From an uncultured Erysipelotrichaceae bacterium (GTDB taxonomy: Bacteria > Bacillota_I > Bacilli_A > Erysipelotrichales > Erysipelotrichaceae): DNA of 8,995 nt. The notes below the pieces were generated by a model. The model was given only the letters and a program-made list of their open reading frames with translations, did not search any database and was not told the origin of the DNA. Of the stretch, positions 1-6,279 are shown piece by piece. The stretch lies in contig CALEMD010000276.1 in NCBI GenBank assembly GCA_937902945.1, positions 1-8,995 on the forward strand, read 5' to 3'. The translations under genes were made by a program, and so were the position numbers. Numbering within the stretch: position 1 is the first letter of the stretch; the number at the start of each line of letters is the position of its first letter.

Positions 1-1
1 G

Positions 2-523
2 CTGTTTACCCTTGTTGGCAGCTATCTGGCAAGTCTTTTGCCGGAGAGTACAATGGGAGGATTCTCAACATTCATGACGTTTCTTCTAGACATAAAGTTC
101 ATTGTAAAGCCAGTCATGACAACGAAGGAAACCATGGAGAATGTTTCCAGAAAGAAAAGAATGATCCAGTCCATTGTATGTGGAGTTGGAATAGGTCTGA
201 TCTGCGGATTTGTTGGCGCGGGCGGTGGCATGATGATGCTTCTGATACTGACATCGGTTCTAGGATATGAAGTGAAGACAGCTGTAGGGACAAGTGTATT
301 CATCATGACTTTCACGGCATTGACCGGATCTGTATCACACTTTGCGATCGGCGGCATGCCGGATATGACGGTATTGATACTATGCATGCTGTTTACACTG
401 GCTTGGGCGAGGATTGCAGCAGTATTTGCGAATAAGGCAAAACCGGAAACACTCAACAGAGCAGTCGGAATTGTTCTTGTAGTTCTTGGAGCAGTGCTGA
501 TTGCCGTCAATATGATGAAATGA
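2..523 (+). CDS. TauE/SafE-family membrane transporter, C-terminal part
   Basis: Partial gene: the reading frame is open from the window edge, so the true start lies upstream; 173 codons are visible. TauE/SafE proteins are polytopic inner-membrane permeases linked to export of sulfite or other sulfur or organic anions; the substrate of this copy cannot be read from sequence. The visible part contains a hydrophilic linker with basic residues (around VSRKKRM) followed by the second half-repeat typical of the family. That half opens with the glycine-rich motif GFVGAGGG and continues through GTSVFIMTFTALTGS, then two more hydrophobic helices and a short polar tail. It converges on deoD with only 32 bases between stop codons. 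Family assignment is good; function is generic. Confidence 0.8.
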   Translation: MFTLVGSYLASLLPESTMGGFSTFMTFLLDIKFIVKPVMTTKETMENVSRKKRMIQSIVCGVGIGLICGFVGAGGGMMMLLILTSVLGYEVKTAVGTSVFIMTFTALTGSVSHFAIGGMPDMTVLILCMLFTLAWARIAAVFANKAKPETLNRAVGIVLVVLGAVLIAVNMMK

Positions 524-544
524 AAAGCTGAGATTTCTCTCAGC
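517..544 (-). terminator. Intrinsic terminator of the mtnA-deoD operon
   Basis: Read on the - strand, a perfect 7-bp stem (GCTGAGA pairing with TCTCAGC, 527-533 with 538-544) is closed by a GAAA (GNRA) tetraloop and followed by TTTTCATTT. On the + strand no T-run follows the stem, so it should act mainly on transcripts from deoD. The T-tract overlaps the end of the convergent TauE/SafE gene. Confidence 0.7.
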
Positions 545-555
545 CCTCATACATG

Positions 556-1284
556 CTATTCACTGAATTTCCACGCTGTTTCCAATGCAATTTCCATCAT
601 ATCCGTAAAACTGTTCTGTCTTTCCTCAGCGGTTAATGCAACCGGTTTAAACAGGTGATCACTGATGGATAGGATAGACAGTGCTTTTTTATGATTGGCA
701 CAGGCTGTCCAGTACAGACCTGCAGTTTCCATCTCTACGCACAGATGCCCGAAGTCTCTAAGCTTCTCATTGATTCCCTTCTGCGGATAATAGAAGAAAT
801 CAGATGTATATACCTTGCCGATTTTGACAGGAATTTTCTTTTCTTCAGCACTGTCTGCAGCAGCTTTCAGCATGTCATAGTCTGCACATGCGGCAAGCTG
901 TCCGGGAATGCCATAGGCATTGCCGTAGTTTGAATTGGAAGAAGCAGCTTCAGCAATGACAACATCCTTTGCGTTCACATCATCGTCCAATCCGCCTGCG
1001 GAGCCAATGCGGATAATGCATTCAACACCAAACTGACTGTAAAGCTCCTGTGAATAGATGCCAATCGAAGGTACACCCATGCCATGTCCCATGACGGATA
1101 TTCTTCTGCCTTTGTAAGTTCCGGTATAGCCAAGCATGTTGCGGGTGTCATTGAAGCATACGGTGTCTGTGAGGTACTTCTCTGCCAGTGCTTTTGCCCG
1201 CAGAGGATCACCTGGCATCAGTACTACTTTGGCAATTTCATTCTTCTGAACAATACTGGCTGATATAGACTCTTTCGGTTCCAT
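556..1284 (-). CDS. deoD: Purine nucleoside phosphorylase, DeoD (hexameric) type
   Basis: A 242-residue cytoplasmic enzyme, the normal length for hexameric DeoD, that cleaves purine (deoxy)nucleosides with phosphate to give free base and (deoxy)ribose 1-phosphate. Family residues sit at a constant offset of five from E. coli DeoD: MPGDPLRA at 23-30 (phosphate Arg29), GHGMG at 66-70, RIGSAGG at 92-98 (Arg92, Ser95), VEMETAGL at 183-190 (Glu184-Met185-Glu186 for ribose), SDH at 208-210 (catalytic Asp209), and Arg222 in ERQNSF. The Asp at 209 is the residue that lets DeoD act on 6-amino as well as 6-oxo purines. The start codon lies 3 bases after the mtnA stop, with a strong ribosome binding site inside the end of mtnA. 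The pairing suggests that this copy may also handle methylthioadenosine or 5'-deoxyadenosine; that is inference. Confidence 0.95.
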   Translation of the reverse strand: MEPKESISASIVQKNEIAKVVLMPGDPLRAKALAEKYLTDTVCFNDTRNMLGYTGTYKGRRISVMGHGMGVPSIGIYSQELYSQFGVECIIRIGSAGGLDDDVNAKDVVIAEAASSNSNYGNAYGIPGQLAACADYDMLKAAADSAEEKKIPVKIGKVYTSDFFYYPQKGINEKLRDFGHLCVEMETAGLYWTACANHKKALSILSISDHLFKPVALTAEERQNSFTDMMEIALETAWKFSE

Positions 1285-1287
1285 GTT

Positions 1288-2367
1288 TCAATCCTCCTCT
1301 TTCGTGAATAGCTTTTTCAGACTGTCCGTATATGGCGGATAGCAGATGCCTTTTTCAGTGACAATGCCAGTAACAAGACTGTGATCGGTTACATCAAAAC
1401 TCGGGTTGTAACATTTGACTTCTTTCAATGCCATCGGTTCTTTATACCACATGGTCTTAATCTCATCCGGATCACGCAGTTCAATATGAATATCATTACC
1501 TGTAGGGGTATTCAGGTCAATTGTTGATGTAGGTCCTAGTGTATAGAACGGTATTCCATAGTGTTTTGCTAGAATTGCCACACCGGATGTACCTATTTTA
1601 TTCGCAAAGTCTCCATTGGCCGCAATTCTGTCACAGCCCACAAAGCACACATCTATCCAGCCATTGCGCATAACCAGACTTGCCATGTTATCACAGATCA
1701 GTGTTACATCCACTCCTGCATTCTGCAGCTCATAGGACGTGAGTCTGGCACCCTGCAATAGAGGCCTGGTTTCATCTGAGAAAACCTTGAAGTTCATTCC
1801 TCTTTCTTTACCCAGGAAGATCGGACCGGTTGCAGTTCCATATCTGGAAGTGGCAAGAGGACCGGCATTGCAGTGAGTCAGAATGGTATCTCCTTCATGC
1901 AGAAGAGACAGTCCATACTCAGATATGCGTGTGCACATCTCAATATCTTCTTGATGAATATTCTCTGCTTCTGTTCCTAACAGTTCAACAATTTCTGAAA
2001 CCGTAAGTGAGGGATGGTCAATAACGACTCTCTCCATGCGTTTCAATGCCCATGACAGATTAACCGCAGTAGGCCGTGAACTGTTCAGATATTCCTTCTG
2101 TTTCTGAAACTGCTTCAGGAATGCATCATAAGGAAGATCCTGATGCTGCTTGGACAGTACATACATAGAGTACCCGGCAAAGATGCCAATGGCAGGAGCC
2201 CCGCGGATCTGCAGCAAGCGGATTGCATCATAGCATTTCTTCTCTTCATTGATACTCAGAAATATCTGCCGATTCGGCAGCTGTGTCTGATCAATGATGA
2301 TAATACTGCTTCTGTCTTCAGACAGTCTAACATTCTGAACATGTGTTACTTTATCTACCTCTGACAT
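1288..2367 (-). CDS. mtnA: S-methyl-5-thioribose-1-phosphate isomerase family protein (MtnA)
   Basis: A 359-residue cytoplasmic protein of the eIF-2B alpha/beta/delta-like aldose-ketose isomerase family. It converts methylthioribose 1-phosphate to methylthioribulose 1-phosphate in methionine or MTA salvage; relatives isomerise 5-deoxyribose 1-phosphate. Visible signatures are RGAPAIG at 55-61, RPTAVNL at 98-104, THCNAG at 164-169 (catalytic Cys166), DETRPLLQGARLT at 198-210, DNMA at 226-229, GCDRIAANGD at 244-253 (catalytic Asp246) and NPSFDVT at 321-327. Both catalytic residues are present and the length is normal. The start is supported by AAGAAGGT about 5 bases upstream. It is the first gene of a coupled pair with deoD. 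No mtnK, mtnB, mtnD or aldolase gene lies beside it, so whether its physiological substrate is the methylthio or the 5-deoxy sugar phosphate is open. Confidence 0.93.
   Translation of the reverse strand: MSEVDKVTHVQNVRLSEDRSSIIIIDQTQLPNRQIFLSINEEKKCYDAIRLLQIRGAPAIGIFAGYSMYVLSKQHQDLPYDAFLKQFQKQKEYLNSSRPTAVNLSWALKRMERVVIDHPSLTVSEIVELLGTEAENIHQEDIEMCTRISEYGLSLLHEGDTILTHCNAGPLATSRYGTATGPIFLGKERGMNFKVFSDETRPLLQGARLTSYELQNAGVDVTLICDNMASLVMRNGWIDVCFVGCDRIAANGDFANKIGTSGVAILAKHYGIPFYTLGPTSTIDLNTPTGNDIHIELRDPDEIKTMWYKEPMALKEVKCYNPSFDVTDHSLVTGIVTEKGICYPPYTDSLKKLFTKEED
1293..1298 (-). promoter_or_regulatory. Ribosome binding site of deoD, inside mtnA
   Basis: A perfect AGGAGG on the - strand, 8 bases before the deoD ATG and within the last codons of mtnA. 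Together with the 3-base gap between the mtnA stop and the deoD start this indicates translational coupling. Confidence 0.8.
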
Positions 2368-2416
2368 ACTGTACCTTCTTTCCGATTCTTCCGGTTATTA
2401 GCAAATCTGTGTATTT

Positions 2417-2425
2417 ATTCTAGCA
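2417..2425 (-). promoter_or_regulatory. Possible extended -10 promoter of mtnA-deoD
   Basis: The - strand reads TGC-TAGAAT about 50 bases upstream of the mtnA ATG, an extended -10 form. No good -35 hexamer is visible at 17 bases. The other short promoters in this window (vanZ, yitT, ftsE) also look like extended -10 promoters, which gives modest support. Confidence 0.4.
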
Positions 2426-2528
2426 TCGATTCGAAACTGAAAAGGTATATAAGTGCAAGGTTTTGTATAGGAAATCAAGTCCAATATCACCCGCAATTTA
2501 CGGATTATTTAAAAACGCTGAGAAGTAA

Positions 2529-2560
2529 TTGACAACATTCCTTCCTCGGCATACTATAAT
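2529..2560 (+). promoter_or_regulatory. Promoter of the T-box leader and transporter operon
   Basis: A perfect -35 TTGACA at 2529-2534. At the ideal 17-base spacing lies TACTAT (2552-2557), overlapping a perfect TATAAT (2555-2560) that is 20 bases from the -35. Either can serve as the -10. The predicted transcript start near 2565 falls just before stem I of the T-box. Confidence 0.8.
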
Positions 2561-2566
2561 CTCAAA

Positions 2567-2814
2567 CCAGAGATTGGGAGATCAAACATATCAGTCGCTG
2601 ACAGAGAGCCGGGAATGGTGGAAGCCGGCAGCAGAACAGTATGCAAATGGACCCATGAGGGCCTGAACAAAGCGCAAGCAAGTACTTCAGGACGCAAGCC
2701 GGCGTTAATGGGCAGAAATGTGATTGCATTTTTGAAGAGGATGGTTCATGCAACCGTCAACGAAGGTGGTACCGCAGGCATAACGCTTGTCCTTTATGAG
2801 GATGAGCGTTTTTT
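2567..2814 (+). promoter_or_regulatory. T-box riboswitch, specifier UGG (tryptophan)
   Basis: A transcribed leader that binds uncharged tRNA and prevents early termination. Stem I is seen as GGG (2576-2578) pairing with CCC (2652-2654), CATA (2587-2590) with TATG (2640-2643), an AGAGAG bulge region, and GCCGG (2608-2612) with CCGGC (2625-2629) around the distal loop with GGTGGAAG. The specifier loop strand CAAATGGA holds TGG at 2648-2650, followed by the usual A and then the lower helix, the same spacing as in the B. subtilis glyQS leader. A stem II hairpin pairs CCTGAA (2662-2667) with TTCAGG (2686-2691). The T-box core AACGAAGGTGGTACCGCA runs from 2759 to 2776, with TGGT at 2767-2770 to pair with the tRNA 3' end. 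In the antiterminator, AAGG and GCA flank the bulge and pair with TGT-CCTT (2788-2794). ATG as a Met specifier (2647-2649) is the alternative but fits the spacing and the downstream genes less well. Confidence 0.92.
2782..2814 (+). terminator. T-box-controlled intrinsic terminator
   Basis: A 12-bp stem, 2782-2793 with 2799-2810 (outer AACGCT/AGCGTT, inner TCCT/AGGA, two G-U pairs between them), has the loop TTATG and a run of six T ending at 2814. The 5' strand of this stem shares bases with the 3' strand of the antiterminator, so the two folds exclude each other. Confidence 0.9.
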
Positions 2815-2835
2815 GTTTAAACGGGAGACTAGAAA

Positions 2836-3852
2836 ATGCAGAAGGGAGAAAAACACATGCAAAGAATGATGGCAAATCTTATGACAGCAGTATTATGCGT
2901 ATTGATGGCTGGATGCAGCACTTCTGCAGGAAAAGAAGAAACTGAAGGCACAGCACTGAAGAGAATCGGTATTATCCAATTGATGGAACACACATCTCTG
3001 AATCAGATTCATGATGCTGTAATGGATGAACTGAGTGCACTTGGCTATGAAGATGGGGTCAATTGCAGGATTGATTATGAGAATGCCCAGGGGGATACGA
3101 ATAATCTGACGACGATTGTGCAGACGATGGAAGGAAATGGTGAAGATGTGGTCATTGCCATTACTACACCTGCAGCCCAGGCTGCCATGGCTTTGTCTGA
3201 TACAACACCGATTGTCTTTACAGCAGTAACAGATCCGATTGCGGCAGGACTTGTGGAAAGCCTTGATAAGACAGATAAGAATATCACTGGAACAAGTGAT
3301 GCAGTGGATGTGACGTCCATCATGGATCTGGCAATGGAATTTGTGCCAGGCGCAAAGACAGTTGGATATATCTACAATCCAGGAGAAGACAACTCCGTCT
3401 CAAATCTGAAGAAACTGCAGGCATACTGCGATGAAAAAGGTCTCAGTGTTGAAACGGCCGGCATCACTTCAAGCTCGGAATTGCAGACAGCAGCCCAGAC
3501 GATATGTCAGAAAGTAGATATCATATTTGTCGGCAATGATAATACTGTGGCAGAAGCCATGCCGGTACTTTCAAATACTGCGATTGCCAATGGCATTCCT
3601 GTATTTACTGGTGCGGATTCCATGGTTAAGGATGGCGGTCTTGCGACTAAGGGAATCGATTACACACAGCTTGGCAAAGAGAGTGCAGATATGGCGGATA
3701 TGATACTGCAGGGAACACCGGTTTCTGATATTCCTGTACGGGTTTATGCTGAGGATCTGTATATCTATGTCAATACAAAGACTGCTGATGCACTGGGCAT
3801 TGAAATACCATCTTCAGTAACAGCTGATGCAAAGTATGTTGAGGTAAACTGA
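2836..3852 (+). CDS. trpX: ABC transporter substrate-binding lipoprotein, TrpX type (predicted tryptophan)
   Basis: A 338-residue extracellular lipoprotein of the ABC_sub_bind family (COG2984), the binding component of an uptake ABC transporter. A hydrophobic signal segment ends in VLMAGC with the lipid-anchored Cys at residue 27. The mature part starts with a polar linker and then IGIIQLMEHTSLN (about 44-56), typical of the family, followed by two periplasmic-binding-like lobes. Two starts are possible: ATG at 2836 (weak GGGAG upstream, basic n-region KGEK) and ATG at 2857 (AAGGGAG, 8 bases upstream). The longer form is given; the shorter would remove 7 residues and leave the signal intact. 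The stop overlaps the next start (TGATG). The tryptophan assignment comes from the UGG T-box upstream and the known trpXYZ family in streptococci, not from ligand residues. Confidence 0.88.
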   Translation: MQKGEKHMQRMMANLMTAVLCVLMAGCSTSAGKEETEGTALKRIGIIQLMEHTSLNQIHDAVMDELSALGYEDGVNCRIDYENAQGDTNNLTTIVQTMEGNGEDVVIAITTPAAQAAMALSDTTPIVFTAVTDPIAAGLVESLDKTDKNITGTSDAVDVTSIMDLAMEFVPGAKTVGYIYNPGEDNSVSNLKKLQAYCDEKGLSVETAGITSSSELQTAAQTICQKVDIIFVGNDNTVAEAMPVLSNTAIANGIPVFTGADSMVKDGGLATKGIDYTQLGKESADMADMILQGTPVSDIPVRVYAEDLYIYVNTKTADALGIEIPSSVTADAKYVEVN

Positions 3853-4754
3853 TGGCACTGTCTACAATAGTCGGTTCACTGGAACTTGGAAGCATATTTG
3901 CATTGATGTCTTTAGGGCTGTTTATTGCTTTCCGCATACTGGATCTGCCGGATCTGACAGTGGATGGAAGCTTTGTGACAGGTGTAGCCTGTTCTGCCAT
4001 TCTTACGGAAGCCGGCCATCCGTTTCTGGGATTGCTGTTAGGAACATTGGGTGGGGCAATGGCTGGAGTGATGACAGGTGTGCTGCATACTAAGCTGAAG
4101 ATCCATGCCATTCTTGCAGGCATCCTGACAATGACTTCTCTATATTCCATTAATCTGTGGATTATGCAGGAAAGACCAAGCATATTCTTCTATGAAGCAA
4201 AGACCATGTTTTCAGGTGTTCAGGGTAAACTAATTATCGCCGGTGTAGATTTTGGGTCATTTCTGCTGCTTCTGATACTGGCTGCATTGGCGGCAGCTAT
4301 ACTGTATTTCTTTTTAAAAACACAGCTTGGCATGTCGCTTAGAGCAACCGGCGATAATGAAGCAATGGTACGCTCAAGCAGCATCAATACGGATGCCATG
4401 AAGATCCTTGGCTTTGCGTTATGCAATGGGCTTGTAGCGCTTGCTGGGGCTGTCTATGCCCAGTATACAAAGACTGGAACATTTACTGTAGGAACAGGCA
4501 TGCTGGTGCTGGGTCTGGCAAGCATCATTGTCGGAGAAGCATTGTTCTATCATCATAAATCCATGGGATTGCATCTTTTGGCAGTGATTCTTGGTGCCAT
4601 ACTATACCGACTGATGCTGACATTTGCATTTCAACTGGGACTGCCGGCTTCTGATCTGAAGCTGTTCAGTGCTGCCATTGTTATATTGGCAATTGCTATC
4701 CCCGTAGTGCAGGAAGCACAGAAGAAGAGGAGGCAGAGACATGCTGCAGATTGA
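3852..4754 (+). CDS. trpY: ABC transporter permease, TrpY type
   Basis: A 300-residue integral membrane permease (COG4120) that forms the channel with the TrpX-type lipoprotein and TrpZ-type ATPase. Many hydrophobic helices alternate with short loops. The family-typical RILDLPDLTVDGSF lies at 28-41, just after the first helix. The long cytoplasmic loop at about 156-185, with QLGMSLRATGDNE, is the likely contact with the ATPase. The C-terminus is strongly basic (KKRRQRH), consistent with a cytoplasmic end. Its start overlaps the trpX stop by one base, with GAGGT a few bases upstream, and its last 14 bases overlap the ATPase gene, so all three proteins are translated as a unit. Function is predicted from family and operon; the substrate is inferred from the leader. 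Confidence 0.9.
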   Translation: MALSTIVGSLELGSIFALMSLGLFIAFRILDLPDLTVDGSFVTGVACSAILTEAGHPFLGLLLGTLGGAMAGVMTGVLHTKLKIHAILAGILTMTSLYSINLWIMQERPSIFFYEAKTMFSGVQGKLIIAGVDFGSFLLLLILAALAAAILYFFLKTQLGMSLRATGDNEAMVRSSSINTDAMKILGFALCNGLVALAGAVYAQYTKTGTFTVGTGMLVLGLASIIVGEALFYHHKSMGLHLLAVILGAILYRLMLTFAFQLGLPASDLKLFSAAIVILAIAIPVVQEAQKKRRQRHAAD

Positions 4755-5526
4755 ACATCTTACAGTTATTTTCAATGCCGGTACAGTGAATGAAAAAAAG
4801 GCGGTAGATGATCTGTCGTTGGCGCTGGATGACGGAGATTTTGCTACTGTCATAGGTTCAAATGGAGCCGGCAAGTCAACCCTTCTGTCTTCAATTGCCG
4901 GCAATACGGAAGTGAGCAGAGGACATATTATCAATGATGGAACAGATATCACCTATATGAAGGAATATAAGAGATCGCAGTTCATAGGGCGTCTTTATCA
5001 GGACCCGCTGAAAGGCACAGCTCCGCATATGACCATTGAAGAGAATCTTGGCCTGGCTAACAGCCGCGGCCAGCATAAAAGAATTGGCCTAGGAGTAAGA
5101 AAAGAAGACAAACCGATGTTTAAAGATGCGTGTGCGTCTTTAGGTCTGGGTTTAGAAGACAGAATGAAAAGCGAGGTAGGACTCCTATCAGGCGGGCAGA
5201 GACAGGCATTGACGCTTCTGATGGCTACCATTCAGACACCGGAACTGCTGCTGCTGGATGAGCATACAGCAGCTCTTGATCCGCTGACTTCTCAGAAAAT
5301 CATGGATATAACTGATAGAATTGTTGCAAAAAATCACATTACAACTCTGATGGTGACGCATAATATAGAGAATGCACTTCGCTATGGCAATAAGACAATT
5401 GTCATGTGTGAGGGCAGAATCATCAGAATACTGGGAAAGGAAAGAGAACAGATGAAAATTCAGGATGTTATGGACCTGTATGCCGCAGAGCATATCAGCC
5501 TGTCTGATAAAGCTGTTCTGGGGTAG
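4741..5526 (+). CDS. trpZ: ABC transporter ATP-binding protein, TrpZ type
   Basis: A 261-residue cytoplasmic ATPase (COG1101 type) that powers the transporter. All motifs are intact: Walker A GSNGAGKST at 39-47, Q-loop Gln87 in LYQDP, signature LSGGQRQ at 149-155, Walker B LLLLDEH at 169-175 with catalytic Glu174, D-loop ALDP at 178-181, and switch His207 in VTHN. The wording DEHTAALDP after Walker B is characteristic of this subfamily. AGGAGG in the end of the permease gene provides the ribosome binding site, and the coding regions overlap by 14 bases. The deacylase gene follows after 3 bases. This is a recognisable and complete ATPase; tryptophan as substrate rests on the T-box. Confidence 0.92.
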   Translation: MLQIEHLTVIFNAGTVNEKKAVDDLSLALDDGDFATVIGSNGAGKSTLLSSIAGNTEVSRGHIINDGTDITYMKEYKRSQFIGRLYQDPLKGTAPHMTIEENLGLANSRGQHKRIGLGVRKEDKPMFKDACASLGLGLEDRMKSEVGLLSGGQRQALTLLMATIQTPELLLLDEHTAALDPLTSQKIMDITDRIVAKNHITTLMVTHNIENALRYGNKTIVMCEGRIIRILGKEREQMKIQDVMDLYAAEHISLSDKAVLG

Positions 5527-5529
5527 GTT

Positions 5530-6015
5530 ATGGCAGAAAAGAAAACCAATGCAATGCGTCAGCTGGATAAGGCAAAGATTGCCTATACAGTGCATACATA
5601 TGAAGCAGAGGATGGCGCAATTGATGGAGTCAGCGTTGCCTTGAAATGCAATGAAGATCCTTCTTGCGTATACAAAACACTGGTAACCCAAGGTGCAGAT
5701 CATAATTACTATGTTTTTGTCATACCGGTTGCTGAAGAGCTGGATCTGAAGAAATGTGCGGTATGTGCTGGAGTAAAGAGTGTCGAGATGATCCATGTGA
5801 AGGATCTATTGAAGATCACGGGATATATCAGAGGCGGATGCAGCCCCATCGGCATGAAGAAACAATTTCGCACATTTATAGATGAGAGAGTGCTGCAGTG
5901 TGCCGCTGTTCTTGTATCCGGAGGCAGAATCGGCACCCAGGTGGACATGAAACCGGAGGATCTTCTGAAGGCTGCTTCGGCAGAAACAGCAGATCTCTGC
6001 AGATTGATTAGGTAA
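5530..6015 (+). CDS. ybaK: YbaK/EbsC-type aminoacyl-tRNA deacylase (Cys-tRNA(Pro) deacylase)
   Basis: A 161-residue cytoplasmic protein. YbaK enzymes hydrolyse tRNA(Pro) mischarged with cysteine, a trans-editing step that protects proline codons. The N-terminus KTNAMRQLDKAKIAY is typical. The conserved Lys of the YKTLV motif is at 49, VFVIPVAEELDLKK spans 62-75, and the hallmark TGYIRGGCSPIGMKK lies at 97-111, followed by VSGGRIGTQVDMKPEDL. Length is normal. The start lies 3 bases after the trpZ stop and has only a GGGGTAGG stretch very close upstream, so it is probably translated by coupling. No promoter is visible before it, so it should be transcribed from the T-box promoter. Substrate class is from family knowledge; other YbaK-like proteins edit different tRNAs. 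Confidence 0.92.
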   Translation: MAEKKTNAMRQLDKAKIAYTVHTYEAEDGAIDGVSVALKCNEDPSCVYKTLVTQGADHNYYVFVIPVAEELDLKKCAVCAGVKSVEMIHVKDLLKITGYIRGGCSPIGMKKQFRTFIDERVLQCAAVLVSGGRIGTQVDMKPEDLLKAASAETADLCRLIR

Positions 6016-6027
6016 ATTCAAAGTATG

Positions 6028-6069
6028 TTTCATTTCGCAAAAATGAAAAATGTTTAAAATTGCGAAATG
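6028..6069. repeat. Two nested, mutually exclusive inverted repeats
   Basis: An 8-bp perfect repeat, TTTCATTT (6028-6035) with AAATGAAA (6041-6048), has a 5-base loop. It shares bases with a 10-bp perfect repeat, CATTTCGCAA (6031-6040) with TTGCGAAATG (6060-6069), with a 19-base spacer. The left arm can pair with only one partner at a time. No T-run follows, so a simple terminator is unlikely. It lies between the ybaK stop and the small ATPase-like remnant. Confidence 0.7.
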
Positions 6070-6084
6070 GAATATATTGGGATT

Positions 6085-6228
6085 ATGAAATTGATAGAGC
6101 GTGTAAATTATCTGAATCAGCTGAATGCTGTGAAAAACATTTCCGTTATTCAGAGATTGGCACAAGATATGCAGAAAGATGGTATCAGAATCATTGATAT
6201 TGCCCGATGGCTCTCTGATTCCGAATAA
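6085..6228 (+). pseudogene. 47-codon ORF, likely internally deleted remnant of a DUF4143-type AAA ATPase
   Basis: This ORF runs from ATG at 6085 to TAA at 6226-6228. Its first 22 residues, beginning MKLIERVNYLNQLNAVKN, resemble the N-terminus of AAA ATPases with a C-terminal DUF4143 domain, where an ERxxYL(N/D)xL stretch is followed by IKVITG and then the Walker A loop. Here no Walker A follows. Instead the frame continues into KDGIRIIDIARWLSDSE, which resembles the extreme C-terminus of the same family, usually a GI-hydrophobic-(N/D)-hydrophobic-WLL ending. The simplest reading is loss of the whole middle by an in-frame deletion. No good ribosome binding site is seen, so translation is doubtful. 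Family recognition is from memory of the pattern and could be wrong; the alternative is an unrelated small protein. Confidence 0.45.
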
Positions 6229-6279
6229 AAGAAAATGCGAAGCGCTTATGCACTGATTGTTAATCGTGACTGGGAATAA

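Noticed and set aside
2615..2869. An 84-codon + strand ORF across the leader.
   Set aside because: It lies inside the T-box RNA, including the terminator hairpin, has no recognisable protein motif, and overlaps the start of the lipoprotein gene in another frame.
5188..5796. A 202-codon - strand ORF opposite the ATPase and deacylase genes.
   Set aside because: It is antisense to two well-recognised genes, rich in Cys, His and Ile with no family pattern, and is a shadow frame.
2836..6228. A defence or otherwise novel multi-gene system around the ABC operon and the ATPase-like remnant.
   Set aside because: The ABC genes are a known amino acid transporter type under a T-box, the deacylase is a known editing family, and the remnant lacks any ATPase motif or partner effector.
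6232..6252. Possible terminator of the vanZ-type gene on the - strand (GCGCTTCGC followed by ATTTTCTTTT), including the palindrome AAGCGCTT.
   Set aside because: The stem is only three base pairs with a three-base loop, too weak to call; only the T-rich stretch fits.
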